A DNA stretch of 64,000 bases from Areca catechu (GCA_021397845.1 CM038048.1:31990727-32054726); one strand, 5' to 3'; positions 23,148-35,740 are shown, counted from the stretch's first letter. The notes: generated from the sequence alone by a model not told the origin. Numbers and translations: made by a program.

Positions 23148-23990
23148 CTACCTTTCTAGAGCAAAATTTCTCTTCTTCTGCCTCACAAGCTTATAGCTGG
23201 GAGAGACCTCTAGACGATGTGTGATCACATCGGGTGAAATTCCGGGCATGTCCGAAGCTGTCCAAGCAAAAATATCAGCATTATCTCGTAGAAAAGAGAT
23301 TAGTTTTACCTTTGATTCTTCATCAAGCAGGCTGCCAATTTGTAAAAGCTTGGTTGGGTCATCTTCGAATAATGGCATAAAAAGTGTTTTCTTCATTAGT
23401 TCTCCAGAGTCTTCGGATTCATCTCTTGGATCTAGTTGGTCAAGTGCTAAAGATTTGGATGTTTGTTTATTTTGAATCATCAGACACTGGTAGGCAATCT
23501 TTTGATCTCCCCTTACTTCTCCAATGTCTGTCCTGGTAGGAAATCGAACCAACAGGTGGTATGTTGAGACTATGGCTCTGAACTTATTCAATGCTGGATG
23601 TCCCAAAATTGCATTATAAGCTGAAGACGTTCTAGCCACAATAAAATTGATAAGAAGAGTCCTTTAGAATAGTTCGGATCCAAAAGTTACGGACAAAATT
23701 GTTTCACCTTCAACCCCAACTTGATTTCCACCAAAACCAGTTATAGGAATGAGAGATCTTCATAATTCACGTTCAGATAATCCCATTCGAAGGAAAGCAT
23801 CATAAAGCAATATATCAACTGAGCTTCCATTATCAATTAAATTTTTTTTTACATCAAACTTGGCTATAACGGCCGAGACCACTACAGGGTCATCATGTGG
23901 AAGTTGTATTCCTTGAACATCCTCATCAAAAAAAGTGATAGAGTTTTTTCCTTTGAATCTCTTTGGGATATTAACCTCAGCTTCAACATC
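23148..23990 (-). pseudogene. TatA protease and protease-RT linker
   Basis: Protease motif LIDNGSSVDILLYDAF (about 23800-23850); DNGSS is a frequent variant of DSGSS in Tat elements. A frame break lies near 23640-23760, after which SSAYNAILGHPALNKF (23590-23640) gives the second half of the protease. The linker SDMPGISPDVITHRLEV (about 23190-23240) leads into RT. Same order as TatB. Confidence 0.85.
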
Positions 23991-25600
23991 CCATGCAGAT
24001 GTCCGATGAAGCATTCCAACATCCCCGCCAGTTGGGTTTTGATGTGGCAGATCGACTTCATTGGATATTCTTAGAAGAATTATTGCTTCGGCTTGAGATT
24101 CAGGGTGGTTGATGTACTTTCCTATGTATCCCCTTTTTATCAGGTCTTTGATGGCATCCTGAAGCTGGTAACACTCCTCCGTATTGTGACCACGATCTTG
24201 GTGGAATCGATAGTATTTGCTTTTGTCTCTTGCTTTTGCAGATGTCTTCAGGGGACGTGGCCTTTGAAAATATTTTTCTTTTTCAATCTCCAGCAGAATC
24301 TTCTCCTTATGCAAGGTAAGGGGTGTGTAGGCATCGAACCGGTTGTTCTGCTGCCTAGATCTAGGGCTGCGCCTGGGGACCGAAGCGTTGTTAGAAGATG
24401 TTGGTTTGTTTGGTCCCCTGGCGCTCTTCTTCTTAGAAGGGAACCTCCCTTCCACTAGTCTTCGGCTTGCCGCTTGCTCCTCAGTGGATGCATACTTTTG
24501 AGCCCTTGATAGCAATTCGGCATAGCTCACTAGAAATCTTTTGTCCAGGGAAAAAGTGAACCTAGACGACTTCAATCCTTTCTTCAAAGCAGACATGGCC
24601 ACATGCTCATTCAGATTCAGAATTTCCAAGGTGGCCGAATTGAAGCGGTGGACAAATTCCTTCAAACTTTCTCCTTCTTGTTGCTGGAGAAGAACCAAAC
24701 TGTCGGTGTTGCACGGCATCTTCTAGCACATCCTGAAGTGCGAGACAAACTACTGCTTTAACTCAGCAAAAGAATGAATTATCTTTAGAGGTAAGCTCGA
24801 ATACCACATTCGAGCGGATCTCTTCATAGTAGCAAGAAAAGCAAGGCAGTAAAGAGCATTCGTTGCTCCTGAGCATTCGTTGCTCCTTACACCATCATAT
24901 GAGCCTTATAGCTCTCCAGATGGTCGAGAGGATCGGAAGTCCCATCATAAGCTTCTAATTATGGGATCTTGAAGTGCCTAGGGATGGCTTCATCCATAAT
25001 ATGATCAGAAAAAGGGGCTGAGAGTTGAAGGTGATGACCTCATCGTTCCTTCTCGGATCTGAAATTCTTGCTATCTGTGCTTGTATAGAATTGAGTTTTT
25101 CTTCAAACTCATAGTTAATCTCTTTCTGCCTAGCTTCTTCCGGTGCAAAGCTTCTAGAAGAAACAGAGGGAGAGTACCAGATTCTTTTCTTTCTACCATA
25201 AACCCCTGTTTGATGATCTGGTGGAGAGGTGTAGTGGTCACGGGATGACCGGATCTATGAAAAACTGGGGGCAACCTCTTGACGTCGATCTTCTTCTCTA
25301 TCAGGTTGATGATTGGACTATGGAACCGGTGGTGGATGCTGTCCTTGAGTAGCAGCTTCTTTCAAGTTTTGTACTAGTGCTGTCGAAGCTTCCACCCTGT
25401 TTAACAAGGTTTCGAATTATTGTTGCCCCACCATTATCATGGGAGGCTACAACCCTTGATTTGCTGAAAGATCACTCACCGAAGGTCTGTTTGTTGGAGG
25501 AGCATGTTGTTCCTGGCTTGTAGATGCATTCTTGGCTTTCCCTTTCACCATTTTGCTTTGCAAACTCTCCTTCAAAGCAGAGGAAATAGAGTTTCTTCCC
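23990..25600 (-). pseudogene. TatA gag
   Basis: From right to left: MVKGKAKNASTSQEQ near the start (about 25550), a linker with REEDRRQEV, then a badly damaged gag core (24720-25050, several stops). The downstream part is clearer: LLQQQEGESLKEFVHRFN, RFTFSLDKRFLVSYAELLSRAQKY, and the knuckle YYRFHQDRGHNTEEC followed by DLIKRGYIGKYI (about 24100-24220). Homologous to TatB gag. The segment ATTCGTTGCTCCT is duplicated at 24858-24885, a small local duplication. Confidence 0.85.
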
Positions 25601-25618
25601 CCATCTAGTGTGCCAATC
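25598..25618 (-). other. TatA primer binding site
   Basis: On the minus strand, GAT as spacer then TGGCACACTAGATGGGGG directly after the 5' LTR end at 25619. Position and sequence parallel TatB and TatC. tRNA not assigned. Confidence 0.6.
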
Positions 25619-25741
25619 TGTTGATGCTGAATCTCCACCGACCGGATGGAATGGTTCTTCTGCTGGATTGTCGTCAACAGGAACCTGCAAAATAGATCCC
25701 TGATCAGAGATTTTCTGGTGGGGGACACTCCGATGTCAAAG
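25619..25741 (-). repeat. TatA 5' LTR, inner part
   Basis: Begins TGTTGATGCTGAATC beside the primer binding site and is cut after 123 bases by CopA. The rest continues at 58994. Confidence 0.75.
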
Positions 25742-27197
25742 TGTTGGCTCCACCCAGTGATTTTGATGAATAACAAAACATTGAGTACATATTGTATACT
25801 AATGTTTATTCTCAGCTATGAGTTTTCAGGAAGCAAGCATCTCAAATTCTCAAAAGTTTAAGTATCATGGCACGCCGTGGCACAGAGTATTTTTCATAAT
25901 TTAGGACATCCTCTTCATGCAAAAAGGGCTTTTACATGTTCAATTATTGATTGTTTATGTTCCATTTAAGTTTCAAAATTTATGCTTGTGTTTTTGGATT
26001 AATTTGCACTTGATTATGAATTTTTCAAAGTCAAGTATCGACACCTGGGAAGTCAAGTGTCGACACTTCAACATTTGGCATGCAGAAAAACCCCTTGGCA
26101 TGCCAAGTGTTGACACCCAAAACTCAAGTGTGGACACCTGCAATTCAAGTGTCGATACTTAGGTTTCCAATTGTCGACTCAAGGCCTGAGATTTTTGAAA
26201 ATACAGAACTTTGCTAATGGAGGGTTTTCGTGTCAAGTGTCAACACCTGTGCATCAAGTGTCGACACTTAAAAGTTCAAGTATCGACACCTAGAAATCAA
26301 GTGTCGACACCTGACAGCCAAATGTCGACACCTGAAGTCTAACAGCCCTAACGAATCTATTTTTATGACTTGCAGAAACCACTTTTCAATCTCCCAACGG
26401 CTAGATTCGAGGCTCCAATGGTTACAAACCATGTTTTGAAAGTTTTTAGTTGTATTTAACCTTCACCACTTCATTCTTAAGGCATTGAAGTCCATTGAAA
26501 GCCAAATAGCCAAGATTCTCTCAAGAACTTCACTTCAAGAGCCTTTTAAAGTTTGATTTCCTGAAAAAGCTTACAAGCACATCCTCATTTCATTCCAAAA
26601 GAGGAGTTTGAAAAATATTCCAAGGAAGAGACAAGACAAAGCATCAACTTGAGCTTCAAAGCTTCTATTCTACTCTTAAAGAGAGTTTGTCTTATTTTTT
26701 AAAATTGTATATCTGATTCTATCTTGTGATTTGACCTTGCTTTCAAGGGTGTCTTGAAAGAAGGTTGTTGTGGTTTGTTGGTAAGCCAAAGGGACAAAAC
26801 CAACTAGGGTTAACTTGTGAGCCCGAAGACAAAACAAGTGTAAAGGTATGTTGGTGAGCCTAGGTGATAAAACCAACATAGGTTTTTACTTGTGAGCCTT
26901 TTGAAAAACAAGTCGGCTGTAATCTTGATTGAATTATAGTGAAATTCCCAAGGGTGGCTTGGGGAGTGGATGTAGGTGCTAGGTTTGCACCGAACCACTA
27001 TAAACTTTGTGTTTGTGTGTGATTGCCTTCTCTCTTTCTTGCTCTTTGTTTATTGCAATTCATTTACTACTTTTCGCTGCGTTTAATCTAGTGCATTGAA
27101 TTTATTACTCACAAACACCATTAGACCTTCACATTACTACTTTAAATTTTAAAAGACCCAATTCACCCCCCCTCTTAGGCTCCATTTCTGGGCAACA
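25742..27197 (+). repeat. CopA 5' LTR
   Basis: 1456 bp, TGTTGGCTCC to TGGGCAACA, matching 57512-58988. It contains an array of GTCGAC palindromes (26030-26340) and, near 26760-26910, repeats of TTGGTAAGCC and GACAAAACCAA. A candidate TATA-like TATTTAA lies at about 26453. It ends in a CCCCCCTCTTAGG stretch, the usual end of this LTR family. Confidence 0.94.
26030..26340. repeat. Palindrome array AAGTGTCGACAC(T/C)T in CopA 5' LTR
   Basis: Eleven near-copies of a 14-base palindrome centred on GTCGAC, spaced 20-30 bases apart with two longer gaps, at about 26034, 26054, 26105, 26124, 26146, 26169, 26235, 26256, 26278, 26299 and 26321. The 3' LTR (57800-58130) has twelve, better preserved. Many deviations here are C-to-T or G-to-A at the central CpG, as expected from methylation. 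Confidence 0.9.
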
Positions 27198-27254
27198 AGT
27201 GATATCAGAGCACCGGTACTCTCTTGTAGGTCCAAGGTTCTTGAGTAAAAGATC
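27198..27254 (+). other. CopA primer binding site and leader
   Basis: TGATATCAGAGCACC starts two bases after the LTR. It is one base off the TGGTATCAGAGC complement of plant initiator Met-tRNA, the standard copia primer. The gag ATG follows at 27255. Confidence 0.88.
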
Positions 27255-28300
27255 ATGGCAGCCCCAATAGGAATGGGTGTTATTGAAGGTCAAGTTTCAA
27301 ACCGTCCCCCACTTTTTAATGGCACAAATTATACGTATTGGAAAACACGCATGCGCATATTCATTCAAGTAATTGATTATAATCTTTGGAGGATAATCAT
27401 AAAAGGTCCTCATCAGCCTACTATGATGGTTAATGGCATTCTCACTCCAAAAATGAAAGATGATTGGGATGAGAATGACATTAAGAAAATAGAGCTTAAT
27501 GCTAAGGCTATGAATTTATTATTTTTCTCTCTTGATCCAAGTGAATTCAATAGAATATTTAATTGTCTCTCCGCCAAGAAGATTTGGGACACACTTGAGA
27601 TCATCAATGAGGGTACACACCAAGTGAAAATAACTAAGGTCAACATGCTCATTCATACTTATAAAATATTTAGAATGGAACCTACTGAGTCTATTAGTGA
27701 GATGTATACTAGGTTCATAAATATTGTGAATGGCATGAGAAGCCTAGAAAAAGTTATTTCTAATGGTGAACTTGTAAACAAACTTCTCAGGTCTCTACCG
27801 GCTTCTTGGGATGCAAAGGTGATTGCTATTGAAGAAGCCAAGGATGTCAACACTCTTCCACTTGAACAATTGTTGGGTTCACTAATGACTTATGAGCTCT
27901 CCCTTAAATAAAAGAATGTGGATGTCGACAAAAAGAAGAAAGTAATTGCTTTCAAATCCACTGCAAGAGAAGAATCAAGCGATGACTCTGAAGAAGATGA
28001 TGAAGAAGATGAGACGGCTCTAATGGCAAGAAAATTCAGAAGGTTCATGAGGAAGAAAAAGTTCAACTTCAAGAAGAAACCCCTAAAAGGTGAGCCAAGT
28101 AAAGAGAAAGACCAGGAGAAAGATAAGGAGCAGCCCACTTGCTTTGAATGCAAGAAACTGGGTCATTTTAAGGTGGACTGCCCCTTACTCAAGAAAAGCA
28201 GAAGAAAATTAAGAAAGAAGGTCATGATGGCAACCTAGAGTGACAGCGATGACTCCAGCTCTGAGGAAGAATAGCAGGAGGTTGCAAACTTCTGTCTGAT
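27255..28300 (+). pseudogene. CopA gag
   Basis: Capsid polyprotein. Start MAAPIGMGVIEGQ, then the copia gag signature PPLFNGTNYTYWKTRM and the UBN2-type core (LFFSLDPSEFNRIFNCLSAK, MYTRFINIVNGMRSL, LPASWDAKVIAIEEAKD). A TAA at 27909 follows LSLK. Beyond it are an acidic stretch, a basic stretch and a CCHC knuckle CFECKKLGHFKVDC (about 28140-28182). Further stops at 28237 and about 28273. Homologous along its length to the CopB gag. Confidence 0.93.
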
Positions 28301-29800
28301 GGTGGATAATAACGAGGTATACCTTGCAACCAATAAAAGAAGAATGTGATATCTTGATAGCGGTTGCTCAAGGCATATGACCGGAGATGTGGAGCAGTTT
28401 TCATCACTCGAATATCAAAATGGTGGCAATATGACTTTTGGTGATAATGGAAAGGGCAAAATTGTTAGTATTGGTAAAGTCCATATCACCCCCTCTACTT
28501 ACATTGATAATGTGTTATATGTTGATGGTTTGAAATATAACTTGCTTAGTATTAGTCAATTTTGTGACAAGGATTTTAAAGTTGTTTTCGAATCTTATAT
28601 GTGCATTGTTTCTAGTTTAGATGACAATGGCATCAAGTTCATTGGTCATGGGCATGGCAATATTTATATGGTTGATCTTGATGATCTTCCGGTTCAAAAT
28701 GGTCAATGCCTAGTGGCAATGGAAGCCAAGATCAATGAAACTAGTTGGCTTTGGCATCGTAGACTAGGACATGCTAGTATACATTTGATTTCAAAACTTA
28801 GCAAAAACAATTTGATAAAAGATTTGCCAAAACTCAATTTTAAAAAAGATAAGATTTGTAGTGCATATCAGCTTGAAAAATAAACCAAATCCTCTTTCAA
28901 ACTAAAAGGAGTAATCTCTACATCTAGACCCTTAGAGTTACTTCACATTGACCTCTTTGGGCCGACTAGAACATCTAGTTTGGGAGGTAAGAAGTACGGT
29001 CTAGTTATTGTAGATGATTTCTCATAATTTACATGGGTCATGTTTTTAGCACACAAGGATAAAATGTTTTTTGAATTCATTAGATTTCATAAATGAGTTT
29101 CAAATGAAAAAGGTATTTCAATCGTATCTTTGAGAAGTGATCATGGAACCGAATTTGAAAATGCTGATTTTGATAAATTTTGTATTGAAAATGACATTCA
29201 TCATAATTTTTCAGTACCTAGGACACCTCAACAAAATGGAGTGGTAGAAAGAAAAAATAGAACTCTTGAAGAAATGGCATGCACCATGCTTTGTGAAAAT
29301 GACTTACCTAGATGTTTTTGGGCGGAAGCCATAAATACTGCATGCTATATTTTAAATCGAGTTTTGATCCGACCTATTTTAAAGAAAACACCATATGAGC
29401 TTTGGAAGGGTAGAAGACCTTCAATTCGTTATTTTCATGTTTTTGGATGTCGTTGTTTCATTTTAAAAAATGGTAAGGATAATTTGCACAAATTTGATGT
29501 CAAATCAGATGAAGGAGTCCTTTTAGGCTACTCCACATCTAGTAAGGCATACAGGGTCCTCAATAGAAGAACACTTGTTGTTGAAGAATTCATAAATGTG
29601 GTATTTGATGAATCTAACCAGAAATCTTCTAGAAAAGAAGATGTGCTTTCTGATGAAATAGGTACCAAGAAAACTGAAAGTGTGAACAACAACGAAGAAC
29701 CTACCAAGGAACAAGAAGATGATCAAAACACTGAAGGAGATCAAGCACAAGGTGATGAAAACACATCTACTATTGATTCACTACCAAAAGAATGTAGGTA
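28301..29800 (+). pseudogene. CopA protease and integrase
   Basis: Protease motif YLDSGCSRHMTGD at about 28350-28390, preceded by a TGA. The pre-integrase zinc finger has WLWHRRLGHA but KICSAYQ, where the second Cys of CxxC has become Tyr. Core catalytic residues are Asp in LLHIDLFGPT (about 28950), Asp in RSDHGTEFEN (about 29140) and Glu in QQNGVVERKNRT (about 29250). Stops occur near 28881, 29024 and 29094. A long open frame from 29130 includes the integrase C-terminus (HVFGCRCFILKNG) and an acidic linker. Confidence 0.93.
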
Positions 29801-31437
29801 TGCTCATGGACACCCAAAAGAACTAATTATTGGTGATCTATCTAAAGGTGTAAGTACTCGATCATCCCTTAGAAATATCTGTGATTATTTAGCATTTGTT
29901 TCTCAAATTGAACCTAAAATTATTGAGGAAGCTGAATGTGATAGTAATTGGATAAATGCTATGCAAGATGAACTTAACCAATTCAAAAGAAATAATGTTT
30001 GGACATTAGTAGATAGGCCTTCAAATACTTCAATTATTGGCACAAAATGAATTTTCCGAAATAAACTTGATGAAAATAGTATTGTTATAAGAAATAAGGC
30101 TAGACTAGTTGTCAAAGGATACAATCAGGAGGAAGGGATAGATTTTGATGAAACCTTTGCTCCTGTGACTAGACTTGAGGCAATTAGGCTATTATTGGTT
30201 TTTACTTGTTTTATGAATTTTAAATTATTTCAAATGGATGTTAAAAGTGCATTTTTAAATGGTCTCATTGAAGAAGAGGTTTATGTTGAACAACCGCCTG
30301 GTTTTGAAAATTTTGAATTTCCAAATCATGTTTTCAAACTTCATAAAGCTTTGTATGGTTTGAAACAAGCTCCTAGAGCTTGGTATGATCGTTTAAGTTC
30401 TTTTCTGCTCAAAAATGACTTTGCTAAAGGTAATGTAGATAAAACTTTATTTTTGAATAAAAAGAATGATGATCTCTTAGTAGTACAAATCTATGTAGAT
30501 GATATCATATTTGGTGCTACTAACGAATCTCTTTGTCAAGAATTTGTAGAGTTAATGTTGGGTGAGTTCGAGATGAGCATGATAGGAGAACTTAGCTTCT
30601 TTCTCGGACTCCAAATAAAGCAAACCAAAGAGAGGATCTTCATCAACCAAGCAAAGTACACAAAAGAAATACTCAAGAAGTTTAGGATGGAGAACACCAA
30701 GCCTTTAGGTACCCCTATGAGATCTTCTTGTAGACTTGACAAGGATGAATCAAGTAAATCTATTGACCAAAAATTATATCATGGCATGATCGATTCATTG
30801 CTATATCTTACTGCCAGTAGGCCAGATATTATGTTTAGTGTATGTATGTGTGCTAGATATCAGTCTAATCCTAAAGAGTCTCATCTTTTGGCTGTTAAAC
30901 GCATACTTAGATATCTATCTGACTCAATTGAAATTGGTTTATGATACTCTAGAGATTCTTCATTTGAATTGATTGCTTATTCTGATGCTGATTTTGCTGG
31001 GTATAAACTTGATCGTAAAAGTACTGGTGGAACCTGTCAGTTTCTTGGAGTAAATTTGATCTCTTGGAGTAGCAAGAAACAGAATTCAGTTGCTCTATCT
31101 ACGGCGGAAGCCGAATATATAGCAGCTGGAAGCTGTTGTGCTCAAATCTTTTGGATCGAACAACAATTTGAAAATTTTGGCATTAAACTAATTAAGACAC
31201 CCATAAGATGTGACAATACTAGTGCAATTAATCTAACTAAGAATCTTATGCAACATTCAAGAAGTAAACACATTGAAATAAGACATCATTTCATAAGAGA
31301 TCATGTATAAAACTCTAATGTTTTACTTCAATTTGTGTATACTGATGATCAATTAGCTGATGTGTTTACCAGACTCTTGAGTGAAGAGAGATTTTGTATG
31401 ACTAGAAGAGAGTTAGGTATCATTGATCCATTCTCAT
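29801..31437 (+). pseudogene. CopA reverse transcriptase and RNase H
   Basis: RT starts near IRNKARLVVKGYNQEEGIDF (30090-30150), continues with QMDVKSAFLNGLIEEEVYVEQPPGF and LYGLKQAPRAWYDRL, and has the catalytic YVDD in VQIYVDDIIFGATNE (about 30486-30530). RNase H shows SDADFAGYKLDRKSTGG, ALSTAEAEYIAAGSC and KHIEIRHHFIRDHV. Stops at 30048 (expected Trp), 30942 (expected Trp) and 31308; the frame ends near 31437. These are copia RVT_2-type sequences. Confidence 0.94.
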
Positions 31438-31559
31438 AGGACTCTCTCAATTTCCATCTTACCCAAGTTTTGTTTAACCAAAAATTACTTATATTAAGCT
31501 CCAAAATGCATTTAAAATTTTTTTTGATTTTCTATTATTTTTCAAATTTTTTTTGGGAT

Positions 31560-31660
31560 TTTCTTGTTCAAGTGTCGACACTTGGGTTTTACGAAGTGTC
31601 GACACCTGACCAAGTGTCGACACTTAAGAAATCCCAAGTATCGACACTCGAGAAATTTTT
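31560..31660. repeat. Internal palindrome array in CopA
   Basis: Four copies of AAGTGTCGACACTT or close variants (about 31570, 31595, 31613, 31637) lie just after RNase H and before the extra frame. They are the same variant as in the CopA LTRs. CopB has its own variant in the same place. Confidence 0.88.
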
Positions 31661-32539
31661 TCTATTTTTTATGGCAGACCGAATGGTTTTGTATTTCATT
31701 TTTCCCCCATCTCTCTCAAGCAAGAGTGGTCCCCCAAGCTCCACCAACTTCCAAATCTTCCCATTTCCTGTTTACCCCAACGAAAATCAGGTATTTCCCT
31801 TTCTTATTTTTGTTTTTGTTATTTTCAAACCGTAGAAGCTTAGGTTTAGGTTTTTCCAACCATTTTAAACCATTTCAATCAGATTTTCACAAGTTTTAGT
31901 TCATTTCTAAGACTCCATTTAGGAGGAATCAAGCTTCAATGCATTCTTTTTGGATTTCCTATGGAATTTTGGCCGATTTTTCACTCTTCCCATTCATTTT
32001 TGGGAAAAACATTGTTGGATTGATTTTTAGCCAAAATTTTCTTGGGTTTTTCATCAAAAATCATATTTTCTAAAATAGGTATTGCATTTTTATGTTTTTG
32101 GAAAGAATTCTAGTGATGTTTTGTGAAATATTTCCTTCACTTTGGTGTTTAACCTAAAAACCCTAAAATGTTTTAACCTAAATCCTATTTGTTTATATTT
32201 GGTTTACTAAGTCGTATGTTTTATACATTGTGCAACCCAAAAATATTCTATACGTCTTGGATTATATTCTTTTTAACCTAAATATGTTTTGACTCCACTT
32301 TTTGAACTTTTTTTAATATATATATATATTTACCCTTGTTTCATCGTATTAAAGGTATTTTACAAACCTAAATTTGTTTTTAATCCCAGTTTTTCAAAAC
32401 TTATATTAGCATATTTTTTAAATATAGAATTTCTAAGTTTAGAAAGCATAAGTTTCCCTTAGCCCATCTAGTTCTTAGCCTAATTAAACATGTCCCCCTT
32501 TAGCTTACCTTCTTCAACCTTTCTTGGTCAGCTTGCTGT
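31661..32539. other. CopA spacer, AT-rich, no gene seen
   Basis: AT-rich noncoding sequence between RNase H and the extra frame, with a short (TA)n run at about 32318-32331. Short frames are not conserved with CopB. Confidence 0.6.
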
Positions 32540-34095
32540 AATGGGTCCCAGGAAGAGACTTGTAGTTAGGGAGAGACCTAGTTAGGGGATAGAGAGGAGA
32601 TCCAAGGCTAGACATGATTCCGGGCAGGCTAGCAGTTCTGCTGCACTGAGTTTCTCCCTGTAAAGAGGATGGCAGGGAAGGCTGTGGCCTCTGGGAGGAG
32701 AGTCGACCTTGATTGATTTGATCGACACCACTTTCTTTTTCATCAGGTACTCACAGATGCAGGTCTAGTACCCTTCTGCACCATGCAGGAAAAGTATTAC
32801 CCTCATCTAGTGAGGGAGTTCTATGGTGCCATGGATTGTCGATGACTTCTTTGGACCACCACCATGAGAGGTGTTCAGATTTCTCTTTCTACAGAGCTAC
32901 TGAGCAGGATCTGGGAGATCCCCGATCGGGGAGTCAGTGTATTTGCAGTAGACAACAGGGAGGCAACGTTCAGGTGTATCCTCGAGCGAGAGGATGTTCG
33001 CGGAGTGACAGTGGTCACTGCGAACCAGCTATCATTGGAGATGCGCCTGTTACACCACATCACCACACGCATTCTTCTACCGAAGATAGGGAGTTCAACT
33101 TTATTATAGAGAGAGAGTTAATGATGATGACCAGTCTGATAGAGAGGAGGCAGATTGACTTACCATCATTGATGCTAGTACAGATGCATGATGCCGCGAC
33201 CCAATGCCGTCATTGTTTACCCTATGGCATGGCTCTGACCAGGATATTTAGAGCTTGCGGAGTATCCTTGGAGGGGGAGATCTCCAAGGAGATACTGCAT
33301 ACAGATGTATATGATGAGAGGTCATTGCACCGTATGGGGTATAGACTAGTCACAGGTCGGTGGGTGCATAGAGAGTCTGGCCAAGAGCCAGATGAGGAGG
33401 ACGAGCTACGAGAGGTAGAGGCAGGGCCATCTAGGATAGCTAGTTTTCCTCCCACTAATATTCCACTGACATAGACAGTGCCTTTGACACCGGCTGCTTC
33501 GGCTCCTTCGCCACCTTCAACTGGTTTACCCTTTGAGGAGCATGCCAGGGAGCAGTTTACGGAGATCAGGAGTGAGATGATAGGACTGGGTGTTCGCTCG
33601 ACTCAGATGCACATCGAGATTGAGAGTCTTCGAGCACATACTACCTCGGAGCATGTTGAGATCCGTAGGACTATGAAGGAGGGTTTTGCTCGTATTGAGG
33701 ATTTACTGAGATCCCTTATACCTGCAGCAGCCCCTGTAGTTGTATCTTCTGATGATGATGATGATGATGATGGTGATGATGACGTTGCTGATGATCACCA
33801 GGGTGACCATGCTGATACAGTTGGTAGTGATGATCAGACAGATAGAAGTGAGGGCAGAGCTACAGATGTTATTGACAGTGGTAGTGGCAGTGATGATTGT
33901 GCTGATGGTTATGAGGTGGTTAGTCGCGATCCTCCCGATACCCCTGCAGATCTTCCACCTACTGACTTAGTTGATTCCATGCCAGACTTTGTTACACCTG
34001 TTGATCTTCTTTTACCCCCTTCCACTAGATCGTCTAGGGTTGTACCCACTTTAGGTCCTTCTTGCCGCACTAGAAGTCGCCGGGCTTTAGCCTAG
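32540..34095 (+). pseudogene. CopA extra downstream ORF (plant transposon protein-like, with acidic tail)
   Basis: A sense frame after pol. A lead MGPRKRLVVRERP (about 32540) is followed by frame breaks, then a globular part homologous by eye to the CopB extra ORF: SLEMRLLHHITTRILLPKIG, RHCLPYGMALTRIF, LHTDVYDERSLHRMGYRLV. The pattern resembles the Pfam 'putative plant transposon protein' domain (PF20167-like), seen only by memory. After a TAG at 33472 a second part has heptad-like helices (FTEIRSEMIGLGVRSTQM), a run of Asp (SSDDDDDDDGDDD) and a proline/serine tail. SIRE-type elements carry env-like frames in this position; I see no clear membrane anchor, so I do not call it env. Several stops in 32600-32870. 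Confidence 0.7.
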
Positions 34096-34176
34096 GGACC
34101 TCCTAAGGCCTTAGCCTCTAGATCTAGGATCAGTGCTCCTTTCAGTCCTGAGATTCCATCTGATGAGGACTAGCCT
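34096..34176 (+). other. CopA segment up to the CopB insertion
   Basis: End of the extra frame region, cut by CopB after the AGCCT duplication (34172-34176). It continues at 56872. Confidence 0.7.
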
Positions 34177-35740
34177 TGTTTCCCAGAGAGCAACCCAAGA
34201 GGAAGGGTGAATTGGGTCTAAAAAAATTTTAAAGCTAAGCTTAATAAAACAAGTAGCAAACTACACAAGACAAGATATGCAATTCAATTCAATAAGGTAC
34301 TAAAATTAAAGTGCAATGCTCTAATATAAAGGTGCAGCAAAAATTATATATAATAAGCAATAAAGTAAAGAGCAAGGAGGGAGATAACAAACAATCACAA
34401 ACACAACAATCTATAATGGTTCGGTGCCAACAATGCACCTACATCCACTTCCCAAGATCTCCTTGAGAATTCACTATAATCCAATGATTACAGTCGATTA
34501 GTTTTTTGGGCTCACTAATCAAAACTAGACTTGTTTTTACAAGGCTCACAAGTCACAACCTCCCTTGGTTTTCCGGGCTAACCAAGAACCTTAGTGATTT
34601 TGCGGGCTAACCACAAACCTAATTGGTTTTCAAGGCTTACCAACAACCTTACATGGTTTTCTAATAAGCTAACCAATAACCTTTACAAGATAAAAGATAG
34701 AGAAATAAAAAATCAATGTAAGCTTTCAACTAAAAAGCAAATAAGTTGATGTAACTCGAAGTTGTATTGCTTTGCTCTTGTTGAAGCCTTTTGAATGCCC
34801 AAGATTGAATGATCTTCAATGCACTTGATATCTTTGAATGCTTGGAAGGCTTCTCTTGGCTTGAGAGTGGTTGAGCTTTGAATGAATAGGAGTTAAGGCT
34901 CTTCTCTCTTCTTTTTTCTTTAAACTCTTTTGGATATTCAATATTTGTGAATAGTTGTTGTCTTGATTTGATTTGGAGCTTTTATATGCCTTCCCAAGCC
35001 TCCAAAATCGAAATCTAGCCGTTATCCTTGAAAAACTAGCCGTTGGAGGGTATTTAGGAGAGTTCTGTGCTTGAAAAAACTAGCCGTTACTATTGTCAGA
35101 ACTCCATGTGTCGACACTTCCTCTTCATTTGTCGACACATTAGGTCGACACATGTTCTTCTTGAGTCAACACAAGTTCAAAATGTTCCATTCATATTCTT
35201 TAAAAAAATCAGTTGAGTCGACACATTCTCAGTTGAGTCGACACATTAGATCCATATGTCGACACATCAACTATTCTTTTAATTTCTGCAAGTTCTGTGG
35301 CTTGAAATTCTCAAGCGATGTGTTGATCCATGTGTTGACACCTTGAGTCGACACATAAGGTCCATGTGTTGACACATCATCTATGCCATTTGAAATTTCG
35401 CTGCGTACCAGTCTGAGTCGACACACCATATTCATGTGTCGATACATCATGTCATGTATCGACACCTTGAGTCGACACATCATTAAAAAGGTACAGAATT
35501 TGCTGAACTTGTGCTAGAACATGTTTTCACTTGCCTTGGTCATCCATTCAACCAACTCTTTGAGTGTCCAAGTCTTGTTTTGTACAATCATCCCATTCAA
35601 ACTTGGTTCTTCAACACAATTGGGCTTCTTCAAATTTTGTGAGCATCCTTTCATTGAAAATACACTTAAAGCAAATCATTAGTCCTCAAATTATACTTAA
35701 CTATTTTGCTTATCATCAAAATCAATTAATGGAGTCAACA
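34177..35740 (-). repeat. CopB 3' LTR
   Basis: 1564 bp. A minus-strand TATA element (ATATAAAA) lies at 34980-34987. It has a run of about 30-36-base units with GGTTTT-GGCTAACCAA cores (34550-34680); the 5' LTR has about two more units, which explains most of the length difference (1564 against 1626). GTCGAC palindromes occupy 35100-35490. Confidence 0.94.
35100..35490. repeat. Palindrome array ATGTGTCGACACA in CopB 3' LTR
   Basis: About fourteen copies of (A)TGTGTCGACACA(T) or GAGTCGACACAT, often in pairs. The centre GTCGAC is shared with CopA but the flanks differ (TGTGTCGACACA against AAGTGTCGACACTT). The same array is in the 5' LTR at 56235-56610. Confidence 0.9.

Noticed and set aside
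26030..26340. CRISPR-like array (short palindromic repeats with 20-30-base spacing)
   Set aside because: Repeats are 14 bases, degenerate, unevenly spaced, inside a plant LTR and present in both LTRs; no cas genes. Not a CRISPR.
32836..34095. Retroviral-type envelope in CopA
   Set aside because: No signal peptide, cleavage site or transmembrane segment is visible; the N-half fits a plant transposon domain better.
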